64,000 bases of DNA from Mitsuaria sp. WAJ17 (GCF_014174515.1 NZ_JACJUG010000013.1:96321-160320); one strand, 5' to 3'. Counted from the stretch's first letter, positions 44,339 to 55,240 are shown. A program made the numbers and translations. The notes: a model not told the origin generated them from the letters alone.

Positions 44339-47194
44339 ATGATGCAGCAATACAGGTCGAATTCGTACCTGTTCGGGGGCAATGCGCCCTATGTCGAGGA
44401 GATGTACGAGGCTTACCTCGACAATCCGGGTTCCGTGCCGGACAACTGGCGCGCCTATTTCGACGCCCTCCAGCACGTCCCTGCCGTGGACGGCAGCGAC
44501 GCCCGCGACGTGGCTCACGCGCCTGTCATCGAATCCTTCGCCCAGCGCGCCAAGGCCAATGCCTTTGGCAACAAGGCTTCCAGCGCCGACCTGGCCGTGG
44601 CCCGCAAGCAGGTGCACGTCCAGTCCCTGATTGCGGCCTACCGCTTCCTGGGCAACCGCTGGGCCGAGCTCGACCCGCTCAAGCGTGGTGAGCGTCCCAA
44701 GATTCCCGAACTCGATCCGGCCTTCTACGACCTGAGCGAGTCCGACATGGACATCGCCTTCTCCGCCGCCAACACCTATTTCGGTGGCGAAACCATGAGC
44801 CTGCGCCAGATCGTGCAGGCCCTGCGCGAGACCTACTGCGGCACCATCGGCGCCGAGTTCATGCACGGTTCCGACCCCGCCGAGAAGCGCTGGTGGCAGG
44901 AACGCCTGGAGAAGCAGCGCGGCAAGCCCAGCTTCGCCGCTGAGGACAAGAAGCGCATCCTCGACCGCCTGACCGCGGCCGAAGGCCTGGAACGCTACCT
45001 GCACACCAAGTACGTCGGCCAGAAGCGCTTCTCGCTGGAAGGCGGCGAGAGCTTCATCGCCGCCATGGACGAGCTGATCCAGCGCGCTGGTGAGAACGGC
45101 GTGCAGGAAATCGTGATCGGCATGGCTCACCGCGGCCGCCTGAACGTGCTCGTGAACACCCTGGGCAAGATGCCCAAGGACCTGTTCGCCGAGTTCGAGC
45201 ACAAGGGTGCCCATGACCTGCCCGCAGGCGACGTCAAGTACCACCAGGGCTTCTCCAGCGATGTGTCCACCCAGGGCGGCCCCGTCCACTTGAGCCTGGC
45301 CTTCAACCCCTCGCACCTGGAGATCGTCAACCCGGTGGTGGAGGGCAGCGTGCGCGCCCGCCAGGACCGTCGCGGCGACACCGCTGGCAGCCAGGTGCTG
45401 CCGGTGCTGGTGCACGGTGACGCGGCCTTCGGCGGCCAGGGCGTCGTGCAGGAAACCCTGTGCATGGCCCAGACCCGTGGCTATCGCACGGGCGGCACGG
45501 TCCACATCGTCATCAACAACCAGATCGGCTTCACCACCAGCGACCCGCGCGACCTGCGTTCCACGCAGTACTGCTCCGACGTCGTCAAGATGATCGAGGC
45601 CCCGGTGCTGCACGTGAACGGCGACGATCCCGAAGCCGTCGTGTGGGCCGCGCAGCTGGCCATGGACTACCGCACCGCGTTCAAGAAGGACGTGGTCATC
45701 GATATCGTCTGCTTCCGCAAGCTGGGCCACAACGAGCAGGACACCCCGGCCCTGACCCAGCCGCTGATGTACAAGAAGGTCGCCGCTCACCCCGGCACCC
45801 GCAAGCTCTACGCCGACAAGCTGGTCGCCCAGACCGCGCTGACTGCCGACGAGCCCGACAACATGGTCAAAGCCTACCGCGCCGCCATGGATGAAGGCCG
45901 CCACACGGTGGACCCGGTCCTGACCAACTACAAGGGCAAGTACGCCACGGACTGGACTCCCTTCCTGGGCAAGAAGTGGACGGACAACTGCGACACCGCC
46001 ATCCCCGTTTCCGAATGGAAGCGCCTGGCCGAGCGCATCACCACCCTGCCCAAGGACTTCGTCCCGCACAACCTGGTGCAGAAGCTGATCGCCGACCGTG
46101 CGGCCATGGGCCGTGGCGAGATCAACATCGACTGGGGCATGGGCGAGCACATGGCCTTCGCCTCGCTGGTTGCCTCGGGCTATCCCGTGCGCCTGTCGGG
46201 CGAGGACTGCGGCCGCGGCACCTTCACGCACCGCCATGCCGTGATCCATGACCAGAACCGTAGCAACTGGGATGAGGGCACCTACATCCCCCTGCAGAAC
46301 GTGGCCGAGAACCAGGCTCCGTTCGTGGTCATCGACTCCATCCTGTCGGAAGAGGCGGTCCTGGGCTTCGAGTACGGCTATGCCGCTGCCGAACCCAACA
46401 CCCTGACCATCTGGGAAGCGCAGTTCGGCGACTTCGTCAATGGTGCGCAGGTCGTGATCGACCAGTTCATCGCCTCTGGTGAAGTGAAGTGGGGCCGTGC
46501 CAATGGCCTGGCCATGATGCTGCCGCACGGTTATGAAGGCCAGGGCCCCGAGCACAGCTCGGCCCGTCTGGAGCGCTTCATGCAGCTGGCCGCGGACAAC
46601 AACATGCAGATCGTGCAGCCCACCACGGCCTCGCAGATCTTCCACGTGCTGCGCCGCCAGATGCTGCGCATGTTCCGCAAGCCGCTGGTCATCATGACCC
46701 CCAAGAGCCTGCTGCGTGCCAAGGACGCCACCTCGCCGCTGTCCGAATTCACCAAGGGTGAGTTCCAGACCGTGATCGGCGAGTTGGACGCCAGCATCGA
46801 CGCCGCCAAGGTCAAGCGCGTGATCGCGTGCTCGGGCAAGGTCTACTACGACCTGGTCAAGAAGCGCGAGGAGAAGAAGGCCAGCGACGTCGCCATCATC
46901 CGCGTCGAGCAGCTGTACCCCTTCCCGCACAAGGCCTTCGCTGCCGAGATCAAGAAGTACCCGAACGCCGCGGACATCGTGTGGTGCCAGGACGAGCCGC
47001 AGAACCAGGGGGCCTGGTTCTTCGTGCAGCACTACATCCACGAGAACATGCTCGACGGCCAGAAGCTCGGCTTCGCCGGCCGCCCGGCCTCGGCCTCGCC
47101 CGCCTGCGGCTACGCGCACCTGCACCAGGAGCAGCAGAAGGCGCTGCTGGACCAGGCCTTCGCCAAGCTCAAGGGCTTCGTTCTCACCAAATAA
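44339..47194 (+). CDS. sucA: 2-oxoglutarate dehydrogenase E1 component
   Basis: 951 residues from ATG 44339 (MMQQYRSNSYLFGGNAPYVEEMYEAYL), the start expected for this family. The upstream open frame to 44192 is leader. ThDP-binding motifs: MAHRGRLNVLVNTLGK, INNQIGFTTSDPRDLRST, and the ThDP/Mg-site sequence GDDPEAVVWAAQLAMDYR. The transketolase-like central region has GMGEHMAFASLVASGYPVRLSGEDCGRGTFTHRHA. It decarboxylates 2-oxoglutarate and passes the succinyl group to the lipoyl arm of SucB. First gene of sucA-sucB-lpdA in the TCA cycle. Confidence 0.97.
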   Translation: MMQQYRSNSYLFGGNAPYVEEMYEAYLDNPGSVPDNWRAYFDALQHVPAVDGSDARDVAHAPVIESFAQRAKANAFGNKASSADLAVARKQVHVQSLIAAYRFLGNRWAELDPLKRGERPKIPELDPAFYDLSESDMDIAFSAANTYFGGETMSLRQIVQALRETYCGTIGAEFMHGSDPAEKRWWQERLEKQRGKPSFAAEDKKRILDRLTAAEGLERYLHTKYVGQKRFSLEGGESFIAAMDELIQRAGENGVQEIVIGMAHRGRLNVLVNTLGKMPKDLFAEFEHKGAHDLPAGDVKYHQGFSSDVSTQGGPVHLSLAFNPSHLEIVNPVVEGSVRARQDRRGDTAGSQVLPVLVHGDAAFGGQGVVQETLCMAQTRGYRTGGTVHIVINNQIGFTTSDPRDLRSTQYCSDVVKMIEAPVLHVNGDDPEAVVWAAQLAMDYRTAFKKDVVIDIVCFRKLGHNEQDTPALTQPLMYKKVAAHPGTRKLYADKLVAQTALTADEPDNMVKAYRAAMDEGRHTVDPVLTNYKGKYATDWTPFLGKKWTDNCDTAIPVSEWKRLAERITTLPKDFVPHNLVQKLIADRAAMGRGEINIDWGMGEHMAFASLVASGYPVRLSGEDCGRGTFTHRHAVIHDQNRSNWDEGTYIPLQNVAENQAPFVVIDSILSEEAVLGFEYGYAAAEPNTLTIWEAQFGDFVNGAQVVIDQFIASGEVKWGRANGLAMMLPHGYEGQGPEHSSARLERFMQLAADNNMQIVQPTTASQIFHVLRRQMLRMFRKPLVIMTPKSLLRAKDATSPLSEFTKGEFQTVIGELDASIDAAKVKRVIACSGKVYYDLVKKREEKKASDVAIIRVEQLYPFPHKAFAAEIKKYPNAADIVWCQDEPQNQGAWFFVQHYIHENMLDGQKLGFAGRPASASPACGYAHLHQEQQKALLDQAFAKLKGFVLTK

Positions 47195-47229
47195 GTCAAA
47201 GCGGCCCTGGGTGCCGCTCCTGACTCCGG

Positions 47230-47264
47230 CGGTTCGGGCGTCCCTCCATGTGACGCCGAACCGG
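47230..47264 (+). other. Intercistronic hairpin between sucA and sucB
   Basis: CGGTTCGGGCGTC (47230-47242) can pair with GACGCCGAACCG (47252-47263) with one bulged G. No T-run. Probably an mRNA stability or translation-balancing element. Confidence 0.4.
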
Positions 47265-47307
47265 GGGCAGTGAGCGGCCAGCGCAGCAGCAAGCAGAAAG
47301 AATCATC

Positions 47308-48552
47308 ATGGCAATCGTAGAAGTCAAGGTTCCCCAACTGTCTGAATCGGTGTCCGAAGGCACCCTGATCTCCTGGAAGAAGAAGCCCGGCGAAGCCGTC
47401 GCGGTGGACGAGATCCTGATCGAGATCGAGACCGACAAGGTCGTGCTGGAAGTGCCGGCCCCCAGCGCCGGTGTGCTGGCCGAGACGCTGAAGGACGGTG
47501 GCGCTTCCGTCGTGAGCGAGGAAGTCATCGCCCGCATCGACACCGAAGGCAAGGCCGGTGCCGTGGCCGCCCCGGCCGCCGCAGCCCCCGCGGCTGCTCC
47601 CGCCGCCGCAGCGCCCGCTGCCGCTGCGAACAAGGGTGACGTGGCCATGCCCGCCGCCGCCAAGATCCTGGCCGAGAAGGGCCTGCAGGCCACCGACGTG
47701 GCCGGCTCCGGCAAGGACGGCCGTGTGACCAAGGGTGATGCCCTGGCCGCCAGCGCCAAGCCCGCTGCCGTGGCCGCCCCGGTGGCCGCGCCTGTGGCTG
47801 CTGCCAAGCCCCTGCCGACCGTGGCCGCGCCCGTCGCCCAGAACCTGGGTGAGCGTCCCGAGCAGCGCGTGCCCATGAGCCGCCTGCGTGCCCGCGTGGC
47901 CGAGCGCCTGATCCAGTCGCAATCCACCAACGCCATCCTGACCACGTTCAACGAAGTGAACATGGCCCCGCTGATGGAGATGCGCAAGAAGTTCCAGGAG
48001 AAGTTCGAGAAGGAGCACGGCGTCAAGCTGGGCTTCATGAGCTTCTTCGTGAAGGCCGCCGTCGCTGCCCTCAAGAAGTTCCCCGTGCTGAACGCCTCGG
48101 TCGATGGCAATGACATCGTCTACCACGGCTACTTCGACATCGGCATCGCCGTGGGCTCGCCCCGCGGCCTGGTCGTGCCCATCATCCGCAATGCCGACCA
48201 GCTGAGCTTCGCCGACATCGAGAAGAAGATCGCCGAGTTCGGCCAGAAGGCCAAGGAAGGCAAGATCTCCATTGACGACCTGACTGGCGGCACCTTCTCG
48301 ATCTCGAATGGCGGCACCTTCGGCTCCATGCTGTCGACCCCCATCATCAACCCGCCGCAATCGGCCATCCTGGGCGTGCATGCCACCAAGGATCGTGCCG
48401 TGGTCGAGAACGGCCAGGTCGTGGTGCGCCCGATCAACTACCTCGCGATGTCCTACGACCACCGCATCATCGACGGCCGCGAAGCCGTGCTGGGCCTGGT
48501 CACGATGAAGGAAGCGCTGGAAGATCCCGCACGCCTGCTGTTTGATATCTAA
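47308..48552 (+). CDS. sucB: Dihydrolipoyllysine succinyltransferase (E2 of 2-oxoglutarate dehydrogenase)
   Basis: 414 residues. Order of domains: lipoyl domain with Lys44 in [14 protein letters not shown]; an Ala/Pro-rich hinge (about 88-110); the E1/E3-binding domain ([22 protein letters not shown]); a second Ala/Pro hinge; and the catalytic core with the HxxxDG motif at His385 to Gly390 ([11 protein letters not shown]). It transfers succinyl groups to CoA and forms the 24-subunit core of the complex. It follows sucA by 113 bp and precedes lpdA, so all subunits come from one operon. A single lipoyl domain, as in E. coli SucB. Confidence 0.97.
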   Translation: MAIVEVKVPQLSESVSEGTLISWKKKPGEAVAVDEILIEIETDKVVLEVPAPSAGVLAETLKDGGASVVSEEVIARIDTEGKAGAVAAPAAAAPAAAPAAAAPAAAANKGDVAMPAAAKILAEKGLQATDVAGSGKDGRVTKGDALAASAKPAAVAAPVAAPVAAAKPLPTVAAPVAQNLGERPEQRVPMSRLRARVAERLIQSQSTNAILTTFNEVNMAPLMEMRKKFQEKFEKEHGVKLGFMSFFVKAAVAALKKFPVLNASVDGNDIVYHGYFDIGIAVGSPRGLVVPIIRNADQLSFADIEKKIAEFGQKAKEGKISIDDLTGGTFSISNGGTFGSMLSTPIINPPQSAILGVHATKDRAVVENGQVVVRPINYLAMSYDHRIIDGREAVLGLVTMKEALEDPARLLFDI

Positions 48553-48671
48553 ACGATGATGCGCGGCCTCACGGCGGCGCGGCAGGTCCGTCTCCGGTAC
48601 CTGTGCGCGAGCCCTGAGGCCGTTTGCCAGGCCTCGAACCATCGGGGTCTGCTGCGACAAGGAATCAAGAC

Positions 48672-50102
<1,431 letters not shown>

Positions 50103-50125
50103 GTCCCCTCAGAGATCACGGGTTC

Positions 50126-50153
50126 AAAGGGGCGGCCTCGGTCGCCCCTTTTC
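50126..50153 (+). terminator. Terminator after lpdA
   Basis: Arms AAAGGGGCG (50126-50134) and CGCCCCTTT (50143-50151) then TTC. It ends the sucA-sucB-lpdA operon 23 bp before zapE. Confidence 0.75.
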
Positions 50154-50175
50154 ACGAGGAATTCGCCGAGACCCC

Positions 50176-51276
50176 ATGAGCAGCGTCACCGAGCTCTATC
50201 ACCAGACCCTGGCCGAACGCGGCTTCCAGGCCGATCCGGCCCAGTTGCGCGCGATGGCGGCCCTGCAGCGCTGCCAGGACGAATGGGCGGACTACAAGGC
50301 CCGTCGCAGCAATGCCGTGACCAAGCTGCTGGTGCGCCCGCCCATTCCGCGCGGCGTCTACATGTTTGGCGGCGTGGGCCGGGGCAAGAGCTTCCTGATG
50401 GACTGCTTCTTCCAGGCCGTGCCGCTCACGCGCAAGACCCGCCTGCACTTCCACGAGTTCATGCGCGAGGTGCACCGCGAGCTGCAGGACCTCAAGGGCA
50501 TTGCCGATCCACTGGACGAGCTGGGCAAGCGCATTGCCAAGCGCTTCCGGCTGATCTGCTTCGATGAGTTCCACGTGGCCGACGTGACGGACGCGATGAT
50601 CCTGCACCGGCTGCTGGACGCGCTGTTCAAGTACCGCGTGTCCATCGTCACCACCTCCAACTTCCACCCGGACGGTCTCTATCCCAACGGCCTGCACCGC
50701 GACCGCATCCTGCCGGCCATCGCCCTGCTCAAGGAGAAGATGGAGGTCATCAACGTCGATAATGGCACGGACTACCGCCAGCGCTCGCTGGAGCATGTGG
50801 AGCTCTACCACTGCCCCCTGGACGACAAGGCCGACGCCGCGCTGACGCATGCCTTCGAGAGCCTGGCCGAGGCCAAGGACGAGGACCCGCTGCTGCACAT
50901 CGAGCACCGCGAGCTGCGTTCGCGCCGCCGGGCCGGGGGCGTGGTGTGGTTCGACTTCCAGACGCTCTGCGGCGGCCCGCGCTCGCAGAACGACTACCTC
51001 GAACTGGCCTCGCGCTTCCACACCCTGATCCTGTCCGACGTGCCGGAGATGCCGGTGCGCCTGGCCAGCGAGGCGCGGCGTTTCACCTGGCTGGTCGATG
51101 TGCTCTATGACCGGCGCTGCAAACTGGTCATCTCGGCCGCTGTGCCGCCTGAGCAGCTCTACACTGAAGGCCCCTTGGCGCATGAATTCCCGCGCACGGT
51201 GTCCCGGCTGCAGGAGATGCAGTCGCGCGAGTACCTGGAACTGGAGCGCCGGGAAGTGGATACTTCTCTGACATGA
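50176..51276 (+). CDS. zapE: Cell division ATPase ZapE (AFG1-like)
   Basis: 366 residues. Walker A GGVGRGKS (65-72) in RGVYMFGGVGRGKSFLMDCFF, the segment RLICFDEFHVADVTDAMIL as Walker B, and SNFHPDGLYPNGLHRDRILPAI are the AFG1/ZapE hallmarks. In E. coli ZapE reaches the division ring late and acts on FtsZ bundles. The eukaryotic homologue Afg1 works in mitochondrial protein quality control. In many proteobacteria, as here, it follows the 2-oxoglutarate dehydrogenase genes. Its stop overlaps the start of the exported protein gene at 51273. Confidence 0.93.
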   Translation: MSSVTELYHQTLAERGFQADPAQLRAMAALQRCQDEWADYKARRSNAVTKLLVRPPIPRGVYMFGGVGRGKSFLMDCFFQAVPLTRKTRLHFHEFMREVHRELQDLKGIADPLDELGKRIAKRFRLICFDEFHVADVTDAMILHRLLDALFKYRVSIVTTSNFHPDGLYPNGLHRDRILPAIALLKEKMEVINVDNGTDYRQRSLEHVELYHCPLDDKADAALTHAFESLAEAKDEDPLLHIEHRELRSRRRAGGVVWFDFQTLCGGPRSQNDYLELASRFHTLILSDVPEMPVRLASEARRFTWLVDVLYDRRCKLVISAAVPPEQLYTEGPLAHEFPRTVSRLQEMQSREYLELERREVDTSLT

Positions 51277-51896
51277 GCCTGCCTGATCGACAACACCGCC
51301 GCGCGCGCCTGGCCCTCGCGGCCGGGCTGGCCTGCTGCAGCCTGGTCGCCGCTGCGGGTGAACGGGGCGAGGACGAGCGCCGGGCGGCCCGCAGCGCGAT
51401 CGAGCAGCGCTACCAGCAGGCTGTGCGGGATTGCCAGGCCCGCTTCGCCGTCAATGCCTGCCAGCAGGAAGCCAAGCTCGCGCGGCAGCAGGCCCTGCAG
51501 CCCCTGCTGGACGAGGAGCTGGCGGAGTCCCTGGCCCAGCGCGAGCAGCGTGCCTCCGAGAGCCGCCAGCGCCTGCGGGTCAAGGCACAGGAGCAAGCCC
51601 AGCTGGAGGCCCGGCGCCGCAGCGAGGCGCTGATGGCGGAGCCCCTGCGGCATCGCCCGGAGGCGCCTCAGGCCGCCTCCGCGGCCTTGCGGCCGTCACG
51701 GCCGGTGCCCGATGTAGAGAAGCAGCGGCGCGAGGATGAGGCTGCTGCGGCGCAGCGGGCCCGCGACCAGCAGAGCCGCCTCAGGAAGGCCGAGGAGCAT
51801 CGACGCCAGGCCCTGGAGCGACTGCAGGACCGCGCCCTGCACAAGCCACTGGCGCCGCCCTTGCCGCCCGCGAGCGGCACTTCGGCGCCGCGCTGA
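51273..51896 (+). CDS. Exported coiled-coil protein of unknown function, coupled to zapE
   Basis: 207 residues. The ATG overlaps the zapE stop (ATGA). The N-terminus has a basic start and hydrophobic segment ending VAAAG, a likely signal peptide. The mature part begins with a conserved-looking block QQAVRDCQARFAVNACQQEA with two Cys 10 residues apart that could form a disulfide. Then follows a long Arg/Gln/Glu/Ala-rich stretch predicted to be helical or coiled coil, and a Pro-rich C-terminus. I recognise no family. Possibly a periplasmic scaffold. Coupling to zapE hints at an envelope or division role (inference). Confidence 0.65.
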   Translation: MSLPDRQHRRARLALAAGLACCSLVAAAGERGEDERRAARSAIEQRYQQAVRDCQARFAVNACQQEAKLARQQALQPLLDEELAESLAQREQRASESRQRLRVKAQEQAQLEARRRSEALMAEPLRHRPEAPQAASAALRPSRPVPDVEKQRREDEAAAAQRARDQQSRLRKAEEHRRQALERLQDRALHKPLAPPLPPASGTSAPR

Positions 51897-51915
51897 ACAA
51901 TCGCAGGCCAGCGCC

Positions 51916-52680
51916 TCAGCTCAGCGGCTCGACCCGGACCACGGCCAGCGAGAGGTTGTCCCCGCTGCCATGGGCGCGCTGGCGAGCCTTGTTGAGCAGC
52001 AGCTCGGCCGCCTCGCGCGGGGGCAGGCTGTGCAGCACGGTGCCCAGCTCGCGCGGATTGAAGTAATGCCACAGGCCGTCGCTGCAGGCCATCAGGCAGT
52101 CGCCAGGTTCCAGCGGGCCGATGACGTCGCCCGTGGGCGTCGGGTCCTGCACCGTGCCCAGGCAGCCCGTCAGCAGATTGGATTGCGGATGCGTGGCGGC
52201 CTCGGTCTCGCTGATCTTGCCCTCGTCAACCAGGCGCTGGACATAGGAGTGGTCCAGCGTGCGCTTGAGCATGTTGGGGCCGCGGAAATAGTAGATGCGC
52301 GAGTCCCCGGTATGCAGCCAGTGGCAGCGCCGGTCCGGCGTGATCAGGTAGGCGGCGACCGTGCTGTGCGGCTCTTCTTCGGCGGAGATGGCCGTCAGCT
52401 TGATCATCAGGTGGGCTTCGTCGGCGATCTGGCGCAGCAGGTCCGCAGGGTTTTCGTCTTCCGGGGAGAAGCGCTCGAAGAGCTGCTGGGCCGTCAGAAC
52501 GACCTGATCGGCGGCCTTGCGACCGCCACTCTTGCCGCCCATGCCGTCGGCCAGCACGGCCAGCACGCAGCCGGCGATGCGCGGGTGACTGATGACCTGG
52601 ACCTGGTCTTGCTGGTATGTCCGATCACCCCGGTGGATGCCGGTGGCGGCGTTCAGTCGAAATCCAGGGTTGCGGCTCAT
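51916..52680 (-). CDS. PP2C-family serine/threonine protein phosphatase
   Basis: 254 residues from the ATG at 52680. The open frame runs to 52809, but that part overlaps the divergent promoter. PP2C motifs in order: NAATGIHRGDRTYQQDQ (metal Asp), LAVLADGMGGKSGGRKAAD, HTGDSRIYYFRG, CLMACSDGLWHYF and GSGDNLSLAVV. A compact cytoplasmic single-domain enzyme. Such phosphatases usually reverse Hanks-type kinases, in type VI secretion or envelope signalling, yet no kinase or FHA gene lies in the window. Convergent with the zapE-linked gene. Divergent from the DUF465-helicase pair. Confidence 0.88.
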   Translation of the reverse strand: MSRNPGFRLNAATGIHRGDRTYQQDQVQVISHPRIAGCVLAVLADGMGGKSGGRKAADQVVLTAQQLFERFSPEDENPADLLRQIADEAHLMIKLTAISAEEEPHSTVAAYLITPDRRCHWLHTGDSRIYYFRGPNMLKRTLDHSYVQRLVDEGKISETEAATHPQSNLLTGCLGTVQDPTPTGDVIGPLEPGDCLMACSDGLWHYFNPRELGTVLHSLPPREAAELLLNKARQRAHGSGDNLSLAVVRVEPLS

Positions 52681-52707
52681 GCGGTCTCGGGCGAGTTTGC
52701 CCAAAAC

Positions 52708-52720
52708 TATAATCGCGATT
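52708..52720 (+). promoter_or_regulatory. -10 element and small palindrome upstream of the DUF465 gene
   Basis: Perfect -10 TATAAT (52708-52713) whose end is part of the 10-bp palindrome AATCGCGATT (52711-52720), covering the likely start. No good -35. Leader of about 60 nt to the DUF465 ATG. Confidence 0.45.
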
Positions 52721-52781
52721 GAAGGCCGGACCGGTGCATCGGAAGCAATTCCGGGGACCATTCCCCCCGGGTTCCCCACAA

Positions 52782-52985
52782 ATGGACGCAGATCTTCACT
52801 CCCTGTCACGCCAATTGATCGAGTTGCGGATGGAGCATGCGGATCTCGACGGCCTCATCGATCGGGTCTCAGGCATGCTGCCAGTGGACGAGTTGCAGCT
52901 GCAGCGCCTGAAGAAACGCCGCCTGGCCCTGAAGGACCGCATCGCCCGCCTGGAGCAGGCCAGCGAGCCGGACGAGCCAGCGTGA
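52782..52985 (+). CDS. DUF465 (YdcH-family) small protein
   Basis: 67 residues from the ATG at 52782 (MDADLHSLSRQLIELRMEHADL). The whole protein is a predicted helical hairpin with LIELRMEHADLDGLIDR and LKKRRLALKDRIARLEQ, the two halves of the DUF465/YdcH family, which is widespread in proteobacteria and of unknown function. Its stop TGA is shared with the GTG start of the helicase (GTGA), so both are translated from one mRNA. An upstream frame to 52719 lacks family likeness. Confidence 0.82.
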   Translation: MDADLHSLSRQLIELRMEHADLDGLIDRVSGMLPVDELQLQRLKKRRLALKDRIARLEQASEPDEPA

Positions 52986-55156
52986 GCGCCGAGCGGGCTG
53001 CGTGCCCGGCCTACAGTCCTGATGTCTTCACCTCCAATTCAACGCTCGGGCCTGCGCCTGACCCCGACGACGCCACGCCCTTGAGCTCCCAGGACCCGGA
53101 TATCCCCGCCGCCGATTCCGCCCCGCCCAGCGAGTTGGAGCAATGGGTGCAGGCCGCCTTCGACCAAGGCGGGCCACTGTCGCGCGCCGATGCCGGCTAC
53201 AGCCCGCGTGAGCCGCAGCTGGCCATGACGCAGGCCGTGGCCCGAGCCATCGCGCGGCGGGAGAGCCTGGTGGTCGAGGCGGGCACGGGCGTTGGCAAGA
53301 CCTTCGCTTATCTCGTGCCGGCACTGCTCAGTGGCGGGCGTGCGCTGATCAGCACCGCGACCAAGAGCCTGCAGGACCAGCTCTTCCTGCGCGATCTGCC
53401 GCGCCTGTGCGAGGCCCTGTCGGTGCCGGCCCGCATCGCCCTGCTGAAGGGGCGCGGCAGCTACCTGTGCCTGCATCGTCTTGAGTACGCCCGCCATGGC
53501 GCCGAGCTGCCCGACCGGCGCGCGGTGCTGGCCCTGGCGCGCGTGGAGCGCTGGGCCCAGCAGACCCGAACGGGCGATTTTGCCGAGCTGGACGGGCTGG
53601 ATGAGCGCTCGCCCGTCATCCCCATCGTCAGCTCGACGCGGGAGAACTGCCTGGGCAGCGAATGTCCGCAGTGGAGTTCCTGCTTCGTCGTCAAGGCGCG
53701 GAGGGAGGCGATGGAGGCCGATATCGCCGTCGTCAACCACCACCTCTTCTTCGCCGACATGGCCCTGCGCGACAGTGGCGTGGCCGAGCTGCTGCCTAGC
53801 GTGGACGTGGCCGTGTTCGACGAAGCCCACCAGTTGACCGAGGCTGGTGTGCAGTTCCTTGGGCAGAACCTGGGTACCTCGCAGCTGCTCGACTTCGCCC
53901 GCGACCTGCTGGCGCTGGGCCTCAGTGAGGCCCGCGGCGCGATGGACTGGCAGGCCCTGCACGGGCATCTTGAGCGAGCGGCGCGCGAGCTGCGCCTGGT
54001 CTGTGCCGGGCCCTTGAAGGAGCTGCGCGGGCTGATCAAGCTGCGCTGGAACGAGCGGGCAGGGCAGGAGGGGTTTGCCGCGGCGCTGGCCGAGGTCGCC
54101 TGTGCGGCGGACGAGGCGGCGCAGGCGCTGGCGGCCGTGGAGAATGGCTCGCCGGATTTCCTGCGCCTGATCGAGCGGGCCGGGCAGCTGTCGGAACGCG
54201 CCCATGCCTTCTCGCTCGATCCGGCGCCCGGGGCGGTGCGCTGGATCGACATCAGCCCGCATCAGGCGCGACTGGTGGAATCGCCGCTGGACATCCGCGA
54301 GGCCATGCAGGAGCAGCTCAAGGCCGTCCCCAAGGCCTGGATTTTCACCTCCGCCACCCTGGGTGACGATGAGCGCCTGAGCTGGTTCACTGAGTCTTCC
54401 GGTCTGACGGACGCACGGGTGTTGCGCGTGGGCAGCCCCTTCGACTACCCCAGGCACGCCCGGCTCTACGTGCCCCGGGGCTTTCCCAAGCCTTCCGAGC
54501 CGCATCACTCGGCCAGCGTGGCCGTGCTGGCGGCGCGCTGTGCGCAGGCGCTTGGCGGCCGCTGCTTCGTGCTGACGACCACGCTGCGCGCCCTGCAGGT
54601 GATCGGCGACGCACTGAAGACTGAGCTGGAGGCCCTTGGGGCGCCGCTGAAGGTGCTGGTGCAGGGCGCCATCCCCAAACGCATGCTGCTGCAGCAGTTC
54701 ATGGAGGATCCGCGCGCGGTGCTCGTGGGCTCGGCCAGCTTCTGGGAAGGCATCGACGTGCCGGGCGATGCACTGCAGTGCGTGCTGATCGACAAGCTGC
54801 CTTTCCCTCCGCCCAACGATCCGCTGGTGGAGGCCCGCGTGCAGCGCCTGGAGCGCGAGGGTCGCAACGCTTTTGCGGACTACTTCATTGCCGAGGCGGC
54901 GATCGCGCTCAAGCAGGGCGGTGGGCGGCTGATCCGCACGGAGAGCGACAAGGGCCTCCTGGTGGTCTGCGACCCGCGCATGGCCGGTATGAACTATGGC
55001 CGGCGGTTGCGCGCAGCCCTGCCGCCCATGACGCCCGTGGCCAACGAGGGCGAGGCGCTGAGCTGGCTGCGCAGCTTGGCGTCCGAGCGGGGCCCGGCGG
55101 CTCTGGCCGCGGCCTGGACGGCCACTACCGCCGCCGGGGCCCCCCCGGGCGCCTGA
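52982..55156 (+). CDS. ATP-dependent DNA helicase of the DinG/YoaA (XPD-like) family
   Basis: 724 residues if it starts at GTG 52982, which overlaps the DUF465 stop. No other start is obvious, and the first ~45 residues are a loose Pro/Asp/Ser stretch. Superfamily 2 motifs: Q-motif region YSPREPQLAMTQAVARAI, Walker A EAGTGVGKT, the Cys cluster NCLGSECPQWSSC typical of a 4Fe-4S domain, Walker B DEAH, SATL (motif III), and VLVGSASFWEGIDVPG with a late Arg-rich motif GGGRLIRTESD. YoaA and DinG unwind R-loops and stalled forks in 5'-3' direction. Size and Cys spacing favour YoaA over DinG. Confidence 0.9.
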   Translation: MSAERAACPAYSPDVFTSNSTLGPAPDPDDATPLSSQDPDIPAADSAPPSELEQWVQAAFDQGGPLSRADAGYSPREPQLAMTQAVARAIARRESLVVEAGTGVGKTFAYLVPALLSGGRALISTATKSLQDQLFLRDLPRLCEALSVPARIALLKGRGSYLCLHRLEYARHGAELPDRRAVLALARVERWAQQTRTGDFAELDGLDERSPVIPIVSSTRENCLGSECPQWSSCFVVKARREAMEADIAVVNHHLFFADMALRDSGVAELLPSVDVAVFDEAHQLTEAGVQFLGQNLGTSQLLDFARDLLALGLSEARGAMDWQALHGHLERAARELRLVCAGPLKELRGLIKLRWNERAGQEGFAAALAEVACAADEAAQALAAVENGSPDFLRLIERAGQLSERAHAFSLDPAPGAVRWIDISPHQARLVESPLDIREAMQEQLKAVPKAWIFTSATLGDDERLSWFTESSGLTDARVLRVGSPFDYPRHARLYVPRGFPKPSEPHHSASVAVLAARCAQALGGRCFVLTTTLRALQVIGDALKTELEALGAPLKVLVQGAIPKRMLLQQFMEDPRAVLVGSASFWEGIDVPGDALQCVLIDKLPFPPPNDPLVEARVQRLEREGRNAFADYFIAEAAIALKQGGGRLIRTESDKGLLVVCDPRMAGMNYGRRLRAALPPMTPVANEGEALSWLRSLASERGPAALAAAWTATTAAGAPPGA

Positions 55157-55240
55157 GCTGGCCGCCGGCGCCGTGCCGGCCTCGGCCTTGGCTCAGGCCA
55201 TGAGCCAGGGGGCGACCCGGCCCGGCGCAGCGCGACCATG

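Noticed and set aside
44270..47125. 951-codon minus-strand frame opposite sucA
   Set aside because: Shadow frame of a strongly GC3-biased gene. No family likeness.
52592..52981. N-terminal extension of the helicase to 52592
   Set aside because: It runs through the divergent promoter and the DUF465 gene, has no helicase similarity, and the GTGA start at 52982 explains the operon better.
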